A stretch of 64,000 nucleotides of DNA from Mycobacterium sp. ITM-2016-00318 (lineage in GTDB: Bacteria; Actinomycetota; Actinomycetes; Mycobacteriales; Mycobacteriaceae), in assembly GCF_002968285.2 (NCBI RefSeq), contig NZ_CP134400.1, forward strand, positions 2,232,001-2,296,000, written 5' to 3'. The notes beneath the pieces are model-generated. The model was not told the origin of the DNA, searched no databases, and was given only the letters and a program-made list of their open reading frames with translations. Shown in pieces: positions 29,093 through 35,986 of this stretch (positions are counted from its first letter, which is position 1; every line of letters starts with the position of its first letter). Position numbers and translations under genes: made by a program.

Positions 29093-31381
29093 CTAGCCGA
29101 AATTCCCCACGAGTAATTGACCCAACGCCAGGCCGCCGTCGTTCGGCGGAACCAACCGGTGTGTGATGACCTCGAAATCCCGCTCCCGCAACGCCGCGGT
29201 GACCAGTCGCAGCAGCAGCGCGTTCTGAAAAACACCTCCGGACAGCGCCACGGTCTGCCGTCCATGCGCGACTGTTTCGGCGAGTTCGACCACCAGTGCA
29301 GCGACCGCGTCGTGGAACCGTGCGCCGATGACACCGGCCGTGACACCGGAACGAACGTCGGCGACGACGGCCGCCAGAACCGGGCCCGGGTCGATCACCG
29401 CAGGGCAGCGGCGCTTGTCGACGCCGAATGTGTACACCGTCGTACCGCGATCGACACCGCGTGACATGCCCTCCAACTCGATGGCCGCCTGTGCTTCGTA
29501 CGCGGCCACCTGCCGGACACCCGCCAGCGCCGAGACCGCGTCGAACAACCGGCCCATGCTCGACGTCGGTGCGCAACCGAGCCCGGTCTCGAGTTGATGC
29601 AACAGGATTCGGCGTTCATCCTCGCGGCACGCCAGCACCGGTGGCAGGTCGTCTTCCCAGTCGATGCCTGCTGCCCACAGATGTGCCAGCGCCATCCGGT
29701 ATGGGCGCAGCACGCTGACGTCGCCACCGGCCAGCGGAACGTACTTCAACTGCGCCAGCCGTTGGTACTCCTTGTAGTCGGCGAGCAGCACCTCGCCGCC
29801 CCAGATCGCCCCGTCGGGGCCGTAACCGGTTCCGTCGAAAGCAAATCCGAGCACCCGCTGCGTCCCGTCGAGGCCGTGTTCGGCCATCACCGCGGCGATG
29901 TGGGCGTGGTGGTGCTGCACCGAACGGATCGGGCGCCCATCGGCGTTGCGGTGCGCCCAGGCGGTCGACCGATATCCCGGATGTGAGTCCGCGACGAGTA
30001 TCTGCGGTGCGACTCCGGTCAGCGACTCGAGATGGCGCTCGGCGGAGTCGAACGCCGACAGCGTCGCGAGATCGTCCATGTCGCCGATGTGCTGGCTCAG
30101 CCAGGCGTACTTCTCGTCGGCCACCGCCAACGTGTTCTTCAAGTCCGCGCCGACGGCCAGCGTCGGCGGCACCGCAACCGGCAGCGCCACCGGCAGCGGT
30201 GCGTACCCGCGCGAGCGCCGGATGGGTAGCTCGACGCCGTCGACCACCCGCGCGACCGAGTCGTCACACGGCACGAGGATGGCCCGATCATGCATCAGCC
30301 AGCCGTCGGCGAGGTGCGAAAGTCGCCGCAACGCATCGTCATCGGTGAAACAGATGGGCTCACCGCCGAGGTTGGCGGAGGTCATCACGAGTACGGAAGG
30401 CCCCGGCTCGTCGCCGGGCATGCCGAACAGCAGTACGTGCAGGGGCGTGTAGGCCAGCATCACGCCGAGGTCGGGGTTGTGTGGGGCGACCGCGTCGGCG
30501 ACAGGTGCCCCCGGGGCGCGAGGCAGCAGGAGGATGGGGCGTTGTTGGCCGCCGAGCAGTCGCCCTGCCCCTTCGTCGATGTCGGCAACGCGGTGCGCGG
30601 TGTACACGTCGGGCACCATGACCGCGAACGGCTTGTCGCCGCGGCGTTTTCGGTTCCGCAGCTCGGCGACCGCTGATTCGTTATTCGCGTCGCACGCCAG
30701 GTGGTATCCGCCGATGCCCTTGACGGCGAGTATGCCGCCGCTGCGCAGCAGTCGTCTTGCCTGCAGCAGCGCAGCGTCGCCACTTGTGACCGCGCCGTCG
30801 GCGGACCGACAGCTCAGCGTGGGGCCGCAGTTCGGGCAGCAGATCGGTTGCGCGTGAAACCGTCGGTCAGCGGGATCGTGGTATTCGCGGGAGCATTCGG
30901 CGCACATCGGGAAGCCGGCCATCGTGGTGGCTGTGCGGTCGTAGGGCAGCGAGGCGATGATGGTGAAGCGGGGGCCGCAGTTGGTGCAGTTGACGAAGGC
31001 GTGCCGATAGCGACGGTTGCCCGGGTCGCGCTGTTCAGCGGCGCAGTCATCGCACATCGCGACGTCGGGTGAGGCGAGTGTGCGGCCGCCCTCGGATCGC
31101 GACGTGTCGGCGATCACGAAACCGGTGCCGCCGACGACTGGAATGTCGCGCGTATCGACGGATTCGATGGTGGCCAGCGGCGGGGCACGGTCTACGAGGC
31201 GGGTCAGGAAGTCCTCGAGATCAGCTGTCTCGCCTTCAATCTCGATGATCGCCCCTGCGCTGTCATTGCGCACCGAGCCGGTCAGGGCGAGCGCCGCGGC
31301 GCAGGAGTATACGAACGGGCGGAAGCCGACGCCCTGGACGACGCCACGCACGCAGATTCGCAACCGTCGCCGACCGGTCAC
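29093..31381 (-). CDS. hypF: Carbamoyltransferase HypF
   Basis: This 762-aa maturation enzyme converts carbamoyl phosphate to the carbamoyl group placed on HypE. Domains in order are an acylphosphatase (VRGVVQGVGFRPFVY, residues about 8-95), zinc-finger pairs (CDDC, CTNC, CAEC, CPNC at about 105-185), a YrdC-like domain (GGILAVKGIGGYHLACDA) and a Kae1-like carbamoyltransferase domain with HHHAH. The GTG start at 31381 overlaps the hypC copy 2 stop (GTGA). The longer frame runs antisense over that gene's coding sequence and is rejected. Confidence 0.93.
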   Translation of the reverse strand: MTGRRRLRICVRGVVQGVGFRPFVYSCAAALALTGSVRNDSAGAIIEIEGETADLEDFLTRLVDRAPPLATIESVDTRDIPVVGGTGFVIADTSRSEGGRTLASPDVAMCDDCAAEQRDPGNRRYRHAFVNCTNCGPRFTIIASLPYDRTATTMAGFPMCAECSREYHDPADRRFHAQPICCPNCGPTLSCRSADGAVTSGDAALLQARRLLRSGGILAVKGIGGYHLACDANNESAVAELRNRKRRGDKPFAVMVPDVYTAHRVADIDEGAGRLLGGQQRPILLLPRAPGAPVADAVAPHNPDLGVMLAYTPLHVLLFGMPGDEPGPSVLVMTSANLGGEPICFTDDDALRRLSHLADGWLMHDRAILVPCDDSVARVVDGVELPIRRSRGYAPLPVALPVAVPPTLAVGADLKNTLAVADEKYAWLSQHIGDMDDLATLSAFDSAERHLESLTGVAPQILVADSHPGYRSTAWAHRNADGRPIRSVQHHHAHIAAVMAEHGLDGTQRVLGFAFDGTGYGPDGAIWGGEVLLADYKEYQRLAQLKYVPLAGGDVSVLRPYRMALAHLWAAGIDWEDDLPPVLACREDERRILLHQLETGLGCAPTSSMGRLFDAVSALAGVRQVAAYEAQAAIELEGMSRGVDRGTTVYTFGVDKRRCPAVIDPGPVLAAVVADVRSGVTAGVIGARFHDAVAALVVELAETVAHGRQTVALSGGVFQNALLLRLVTAALRERDFEVITHRLVPPNDGGLALGQLLVGNFG

Positions 31382-31632
31382 GGTGAGACCTCCGAATCCG
31401 CACCGCTGCCCATCATCTTGAGTCCCGCCATTGCGGCGTCGGCGCCCGCCTCGTCGGTTTTCTCGATGACGAAACCCATGTGAATGATGACCCAGTCGCC
31501 GGCGGTGAAGGTCTCCTCGGGCATCATCCCGATGTTGACCTTGCGATGCTCGCCGGCCACGTCGACCAGCGCGAGTTGGTTGCCGTACCCCTCCAGCATT
31601 CGCACGACCTGGCCGGGAATTCCGAGACACAC
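31378..31632 (-). CDS. hypC: [NiFe]-hydrogenase chaperone HypC (copy 2)
   Basis: This 84-aa second HypC/HupF-family chaperone starts with GTG (MCLGIPGQVVRM). Cys2 and the IIHMGFVIEKTDE segment are conserved. It lacks the C-terminal extension of copy 1 and its residues 10-40 differ strongly, so it is not a recent duplicate. It lies between the maturation protease gene and hypF. In other systems the second homologue serves as the carrier that docks the iron unit on the large subunit; that is inference here. Confidence 0.88.
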   Translation of the reverse strand: MCLGIPGQVVRMLEGYGNQLALVDVAGEHRKVNIGMMPEETFTAGDWVIIHMGFVIEKTDEAGADAAMAGLKMMGSGADSEVSP

Positions 31633-31635
31633 CGT

Positions 31636-32118
31636 TCAGCCCGCCTTCACATCATCGAGAAGACGACCGACGATCTCCTCGATCGCCGTGGCTGCATCGG
31701 CCACGGTGGCCGCGACCGCGGAAGACAGTCCCATGCGCTCGTCGACGTCATCTACCTCGCAGCCGATGACGACGGTGTAGGGCGGGGTGCCACCCAGCGC
31801 GGTCAGACTGGCGAAAACGGCGGCAGGGTCCATCGCGTGTGCGTCGAGACCAACACCGCCCGACAGCGTTTCATGGTCGGCCTCGAAGACATGCAGCGTG
31901 CCGGGTGCGCCGCGGTCGGGTAGCGCATCCACGAGAACCAACGCGTCGTATCCGTCGAGCAGGTCGTAGGCGAGGTGCATGCCCCGGATGCCGTAGTCCA
32001 CCACCCGCACCTTCGGGTCCGCGACGCGGTCGGGCACACGCCGAATCACCTCGGGCCCGAAGCCGTCGTCGCCGAGGAAGATGTTACCGATACCGGCTAC
32101 CAGAATCTGGGACGTGAT
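31636..32118 (-). CDS. [NiFe]-hydrogenase maturation endopeptidase with a non-canonical start
   Basis: This HybD/HyaD-like peptidase trims the C terminus of the hydrogenase large subunit after nickel insertion. The conserved N terminus ILVAGIGNIFLGDDGFG is encoded in frame at about 32050-32106, but no ATG, GTG or TTG precedes it in frame after the previous stop. The first canonical start is the GTG at 32049, inside the fold, giving only 137 aa without the metal-site loop. The likeliest start is ATC at 32118 (160 aa), preceded by GAGG; ATT at 32106 or a one-base indel near 32120-32130 are alternatives. Later motifs include DYGIRGMHLAYDLLDGYDALVLVD. Confidence 0.72.
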   Translation of the reverse strand: MTSQILVAGIGNIFLGDDGFGPEVIRRVPDRVADPKVRVVDYGIRGMHLAYDLLDGYDALVLVDALPDRGAPGTLHVFEADHETLSGGVGLDAHAMDPAAVFASLTALGGTPPYTVVIGCEVDDVDERMGLSSAVAATVADAATAIEEIVGRLLDDVKAG

Positions 32119-32134
32119 GTCACCTCGCCATCGC

Positions 32135-32254
32135 CTACATGCGCCGAATCTTCAGATACCGCTGCAGATCCGGAATTGAGCGGACGCCTATCACGACCGC
32201 GCCGAGGACAACCACTCCGGCTATCACGGTCGCTGTCACGCCTACTGCTTGCAT
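32135..32254 (-). CDS. 39-aa membrane microprotein (DUF6893-like) in the hydrogenase island
   Basis: A 40-codon frame from the ATG at 32254 to the TAG at 32135 encodes an N-terminal transmembrane helix (MQAVGVTATVIAGVVVLGAV, continuing VIGV). A short basic amphipathic tail follows (RSIPDLQRYLKIRRM). AAAGGAA precedes the ATG at good spacing, and the gene overlaps the end of the upstream 456-aa gene by 13 bases in another frame. I recall tiny DUF6893 proteins as constant partners of actinobacterial group 1h hydrogenases; the number is from memory. Membrane tethering of the hydrogenase complex is a plausible but unproven role. Confidence 0.75.
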   Translation of the reverse strand: MQAVGVTATVIAGVVVLGAVVIGVRSIPDLQRYLKIRRM

Positions 32255-33612
32255 GTCGGATTCCTTTCACTCAACGGTTCGACCTCATCCGGTGCGAAGT
32301 ACAGAAAGCGGCCGTACCACTCGTGCAGGTCGGCGGCCGGGTCGTCCTCGAGGACCACCCCGACGTGCTGGTCGCCGTCGACTGTCTCGTGCACAGAGGT
32401 GACCTTGGCGATCTTGTCTGCGAAGAAAAGATCCTGAGCGTCGGCTCGTCGCGACGGGTGCAGTCGGACCCGGCTGCCCCGGCTCACCCGCACCCCGTTG
32501 ACGAGCACGGCGTCGACGTCGGGTGTCACGGCGTTGTCTGCCAGCGGGTCCCACCAGTCAACCCCCTCGGGAATCTCCGGGATCAGACCCTCGGAGTCGT
32601 TGACCGCGTGCGGATTTCTCAGCACGCCATGCAGGTTGAGCAACGCCTCGGGAGACATCGAATCGCAGCGATCGATTATGGCAGCGGCGAGGGGATCGGT
32701 GGCGCGAGCGTCGGCCTTCTCCTCGTCGGTCATCGTCATGATGCGCAGCGTGAGAATCTCGTCGATCTCCGTGGAGTCGTAGAGCGCCCCTTCGCTCTGC
32801 TCGGCAATTTCGGGATGGTCATAGAGGATGATTGGCGAAACGAGAACCAGCCCAAGATCACCCTGCGGTCCGGCCAGCACGGGAAAGCAGCGATGGTGCC
32901 GGCATCGGGCCACGACGTCGTCGGCCGATGCCGGTGGATCGAGGAGCGAGACGAAGTCGCCGTCTCGCACTTCGGCGACGAGGTGGGTACCGATCAGCGA
33001 TACCGCGATCGCGTCGTCCTTGTCGTCGACGGGTTCCGCGGTGTTTTGCACACACATCGTCAGGCGCACGAAACCGTCGACTGGCTCGCCTGTGATCGAC
33101 AGTCGGGCATGGAGTGCGCGACGCGTGCGGACCAACCTGCCGCCGTCGACCGTCTCGATATCGGTTCCCGCATCGATATCGATCGGAAGTGTCTGGGGCA
33201 GGTCCGATTGGAGATGGAAGGGTCCGAACGACACCTCCCGTTCGACCGCCTCGTCCCACCGCAGCCACGCTTGGCCGCCCGACACCAATTCATCTACCGG
33301 CGTGAAATCACCGCTCGCTGTGTGTTCTTCGACGCCGCGATGTTGCAGTTGCAGGAAGCGAACCACGATAGACACTACGGGGTTCTTCCCGGGGGCGACG
33401 ACGACCTGTGTCGACAGCGAGTCGTCCTCGCCGATACCCGCGTCGGCGGCGCCTGCGGGTCCGAGCACTCCGAACTGCCAACGCGTCTGGTTCTTCCGGG
33501 AATTGGCGCGATACGGATAGAGCAGATAACCCTCGTAGAGCACCGCATCCGCGACGGCGCGGGCCCGATCCCAGGACCGGGCCTTTTCGCTCCTCGCGTC
33601 CGCGGTGGTCAT
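32242..33612 (-). CDS. 456-aa hydrogenase-associated protein of unknown function
   Basis: This 456-aa soluble protein has no motif I recognise. It contains YEGYLLYPYRANSRKNQTRWQFGVLGP near the N terminus (about residues 26-52), beta-rich segments such as PVVSIVVRFLQLQHRGV, and HHRCFPVLAGPQGDLGLVLVSP in the centre. The C-terminal 100 residues look like a small separate domain (DAVLVNGVRVSRGSRVRLHP ... VGVVLEDDPAADLHEWYGRFLYFAPDEV). The ATG at 33612 overlaps the stop of the DUF6084 gene (ATGA). Conserved placement in group 1h clusters suggests assembly or electron-transfer support. Confidence 0.7.
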   Translation of the reverse strand: MTTADARSEKARSWDRARAVADAVLYEGYLLYPYRANSRKNQTRWQFGVLGPAGAADAGIGEDDSLSTQVVVAPGKNPVVSIVVRFLQLQHRGVEEHTASGDFTPVDELVSGGQAWLRWDEAVEREVSFGPFHLQSDLPQTLPIDIDAGTDIETVDGGRLVRTRRALHARLSITGEPVDGFVRLTMCVQNTAEPVDDKDDAIAVSLIGTHLVAEVRDGDFVSLLDPPASADDVVARCRHHRCFPVLAGPQGDLGLVLVSPIILYDHPEIAEQSEGALYDSTEIDEILTLRIMTMTDEEKADARATDPLAAAIIDRCDSMSPEALLNLHGVLRNPHAVNDSEGLIPEIPEGVDWWDPLADNAVTPDVDAVLVNGVRVSRGSRVRLHPSRRADAQDLFFADKIAKVTSVHETVDGDQHVGVVLEDDPAADLHEWYGRFLYFAPDEVEPLSERNPTCKQ

Positions 33613-34253
33613 CGAACCTCTTCCGAGGAGGCGGTCGCCAGCAGCGAGGTGACCGCGTCGTCGAGAGTGAGTAGCCCGCGCGCCGAGCGGTACGCCACCA
33701 GCGCCTCGATAGTGTCCTGATCGAGCCGCAGCCAACCGGTGTTCGGATAGTGCGATTGCATCAGCTCACGCCATACCGATACCGGCATCTCGAAGCGATC
33801 TTCGCGGTCCCACGGCACCTGCTGCACCGCGAAACCTCGCGTTCCCTTGGAGAAAACCGTTCCGCTGAACAGGAATTGCAACGGCACCGCACCGTCGCGC
33901 AGGGCGTGCAGATATTTCGAAGCCGCCACCTCGAAGTCATAGGTGCATTCCAGAGGAAGGTTCACCTGCGTCGCTCCGGTGAATCCCTGGACCATCGCGG
34001 TGGTCTGCAGCCACTGAAAGTTGTGCATGGTGGTCGCCCACCGCTCACGCGGACCGAACAAGTCGGCCAGACCAGCGCCCTCATCGTCGGAATAGCCGCG
34101 CCGCATCGGCTCGATGCGGACCTGGCAGCGCAACGCAATCGCGTGGATGGGATCGTCGCCGACGGCGGCTATACCCAGCCGCGCGTTCAGAATCGGAGTG
34201 ACCGCATAGGGTTCCGGTTCTACCCCGACGACGGCGAACGTGACATCTGTCAT
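33609..34253 (-). CDS. Hydrogenase-associated DUF6084-like protein
   Basis: This 214-aa protein of unknown function starts MTDVTFAVVGVEPEPYAVTP. It is rich in beta-strand segments (LRCQVRIEP, VNLPLECTYDFEVAASKYLHAL, PLQFLFSGTVFS) and ends with a helix. The family label DUF6084 is from memory. The start is at the 3' edge of MIRU-like element B, whose mini-ORF stop overlaps this ATG (ATGA). The longer frame reads through the repeat and is rejected. It is coupled to the 456-aa gene downstream. Confidence 0.7.
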   Translation of the reverse strand: MTDVTFAVVGVEPEPYAVTPILNARLGIAAVGDDPIHAIALRCQVRIEPMRRGYSDDEGAGLADLFGPRERWATTMHNFQWLQTTAMVQGFTGATQVNLPLECTYDFEVAASKYLHALRDGAVPLQFLFSGTVFSKGTRGFAVQQVPWDREDRFEMPVSVWRELMQSHYPNTGWLRLDQDTIEALVAYRSARGLLTLDDAVTSLLATASSEEVR

Positions 34254-34348
34254 CGCTGGACTCCCGCTCGTCCCCTGCCCTGCGGGCGTGGGCCCTCCGG
34301 TCCTCGCTGCGCTGCGATCCTCACTCGCGTTCGTCTTCGGGAAGTCAT
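34250..34348 (-). repeat. MIRU-like element B inserted in an ATGA junction
   Basis: This element separates the DUF5947 and DUF6084 genes. A perfect 22-bp direct repeat (34249-34270 and 34344-34365, 95 bp apart) covers both gene junctions, so the original overlap appears duplicated by the insertion. The element encodes a 32-aa Arg/Gly/Pro-rich peptide frame whose ATG overlaps the upstream stop and whose TGA overlaps the downstream start. One copy of the GC-rich module of element A is at 34267-34295. The peptide frame aligns with that of element C. Confidence 0.85.
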
Positions 34349-34992
34349 CGCTGGACTCCCGCTCGCTCGACGACCTTGCTGCGATCGTCGAGTAAAGCGA
34401 AGAAGTGGTCGATGAACTCCCGCACCTGCTGGCCGCCATCGAATCCGTGCCACAGCAGCCGCAGGCGACCGACGAACTCGTAGCAGGCGTCGATTGGCAA
34501 CAGATAGCTTCGCGGCGCTGCTGATTCGTCGTCGGGCATCCGTACCAACACAGCCTCGGTGTCGTGAGCGAGCATGTCGACGCGGGGGTCGGTGTCACGG
34601 ATGTCGTTCCACGCCGCCAGATCCAGTTCCGATTCGGCAGCGCCGGCGGGTCCGGGATAGAACGCCACCGTTCGGTCCAACACGGAGTTCTTGAAGAAGA
34701 ACGCCAGGCCGACCGGGATCTGCAGGGCCTCCCAGTGACTTCGGTCGAGCGCGAAGTCGGGAAACGCGAGGTAGCGATCGGGGATGGCGCGATAGCGCAG
34801 TTCGGCGTCGATATCGGTGAACAGCAGGTAGCACCCGCGGCACACACACATCAGTTGTCTACCTTCGACGTTCACCACGTGCTGATGCTCGTCGGCGATC
34901 GCCTCCGAGCACATCTCGCAGCGCTCACCCGCCGGTTGCGGCGCCGTCTTGGCGGCGCGGATCCGGGCGAGGACGTCGAAGGCGCTAGTCAT
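34345..34992 (-). CDS. Hydrogenase-associated DUF5947-like protein with zinc-ribbon cysteines
   Basis: This 215-aa protein has an N-terminal Cys pattern C25-x2-C28 and C49-x-C51-x2-C54 (CEMC ... CVCRGC), suggesting a small zinc or iron site. The rest contains FPDFALDRSHWEALQIPVGLAFFFKNS and a helical C terminus. The family label DUF5947 is from memory. Enzymatic function is unknown. The start and stop both coincide with MIRU-like elements (C upstream, B downstream). It lies between the HhyE-like and DUF6084 genes in the hydrogenase operon. Confidence 0.7.
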   Translation of the reverse strand: MTSAFDVLARIRAAKTAPQPAGERCEMCSEAIADEHQHVVNVEGRQLMCVCRGCYLLFTDIDAELRYRAIPDRYLAFPDFALDRSHWEALQIPVGLAFFFKNSVLDRTVAFYPGPAGAAESELDLAAWNDIRDTDPRVDMLAHDTEAVLVRMPDDESAAPRSYLLPIDACYEFVGRLRLLWHGFDGGQQVREFIDHFFALLDDRSKVVERAGVQR

Positions 34993-35063
34993 GCCTCGAC
35001 TCCCGCTCGTTCCGGTCCTCGCTGCGCTGCGATCCTCACTCGCGCTCGTCTTCGGGTCGTCAT
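34989..35063 (-). repeat. MIRU-like element C inserted in an ATGA junction
   Basis: This is a 75-bp version of the element between the HhyE-like and DUF5947 genes, lacking the GGGCCCACGCCC module. It encodes a 24-aa frame from the ATG overlapping the hhyE stop (TGA at 35062-35060) to a TGA overlapping the next ATG at 34992. Twelve consecutive residues from VRIAAQRG onward and the flanking Arg-rich stretch match the peptide of element B. Confidence 0.85.
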
Positions 35064-35983
35064 ACCTCTACTCCCGCCCCGGCGAGCGCCATCGACAGCA
35101 CTCCGTCGCGTTTCAAGAGCGGAACCGGCTCGAGGTGTGCGTCTGCGTTGCCATTACCGTCGACGCAGGCGCCCGCGTGTACGACGTCGAAGTGTGCATG
35201 ACATCGCGGGCAGCGCAGGAGAGCGCCGTCGCCGCCCAGCCTGCGGTGCAGCATCGCGCCCGCGAGCGACTCGCCGCAGGCACCACACCGGTCCCGGTAG
35301 GCGAACAGTTGGCCGCCGACCCGGCACGCGAGCACCGTCGTGCCTGCGACCGCGAAACCCCCGACCTCGTCTGCGGCCAGGTCGGCCAGGTCGGGTACCG
35401 GATGCCACATGTGCTCGGTGGTTTGCGTCCGCACGCGGCTCATCAGGTTCTCCGCCGGGATGACGGCGGCGGCGGCCGCCTCCGGCTCCGCGGCGACGAC
35501 CTCGATCGACGAGATCTCAGGGGCCGCCGCGCGCACTGCGTCCTCGACGGCCAACTCGAGGGTGACCGACGACGACGGGCAGCTTTTGCAGCTGCCGGCG
35601 AACCGCAAGCGCACGATCTCGCCGTCGACCTCGAGCAGGTGGACGTCGCCGCCGTGCGATCCGAGGTAGGGCCGCACACTGTCGAGCGCGTCCTCGATTC
35701 GCCGCTCGACAGTGTGCGGATGTAAGCCGTGCACCAGGAGCAGGCTTGCCAGCAGGTCGTCGGCGGCGAACCCGTCGGCCAGATCGGGTCGGGCGGCAGC
35801 CGCGATCGTCATCATCCGTTGCAGCCCTGCGCCGTAGAGGTCGGCTACCTCACGCACCAACTGCTCCGCGCGTTCGTGCACGACGGCGCCGCCCGCTGCG
35901 CTGGCGTCGAGGAGGTTCTGTATCCGCTCGCCCGCCGTGCGCCATTGTGCGTCCTGACCGGGGTCATCCGAGCGATGCGGCAT
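35060..35983 (-). CDS. hhyE: NifU-domain / four-Cys iron-sulphur protein (HhyE-like)
   Basis: This 307-aa protein is next to the hydrogenase structural genes. The middle part (about residues 90-165) is a NifU C-terminal-type domain with Cys132-x2-Cys135 (GSCKSCPSSS). The last third looks Rieske-like in fold, but the ligands read Cys233-x2-Cys236 and Cys258-x2-Cys261-His262 rather than Cys-x-His and Cys-x2-His. A rubredoxin- or zinc-type site is therefore equally possible. The M. smegmatis counterpart beside its group 1h hydrogenase has been reported as needed for H2 consumption. An electron-transfer role is inferred. Confidence 0.78.
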   Translation of the reverse strand: MPHRSDDPGQDAQWRTAGERIQNLLDASAAGGAVVHERAEQLVREVADLYGAGLQRMMTIAAAARPDLADGFAADDLLASLLLVHGLHPHTVERRIEDALDSVRPYLGSHGGDVHLLEVDGEIVRLRFAGSCKSCPSSSVTLELAVEDAVRAAAPEISSIEVVAAEPEAAAAAVIPAENLMSRVRTQTTEHMWHPVPDLADLAADEVGGFAVAGTTVLACRVGGQLFAYRDRCGACGESLAGAMLHRRLGGDGALLRCPRCHAHFDVVHAGACVDGNGNADAHLEPVPLLKRDGVLSMALAGAGVEV

Positions 35984-35986
35984 GTG

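Noticed and set aside
31382..31630. An 83-codon N-terminal extension of HypF
   Set aside because: It lies over hypC copy 2 in another frame; HypF homologues begin with the acylphosphatase domain at GTG 31381.
31975..33720. A long plus-strand open frame (581 codons) opposite the 456-aa gene
   Set aside because: It is a mirror frame of the coding gene; its translation has shadow-like composition and no domain, and all neighbours are on the minus strand.
34254..34847. N-terminal extension of the DUF6084-like protein
   Set aside because: It reads through repeat element B and antisense-like frames of the DUF5947 gene; the true start lies at the element edge.
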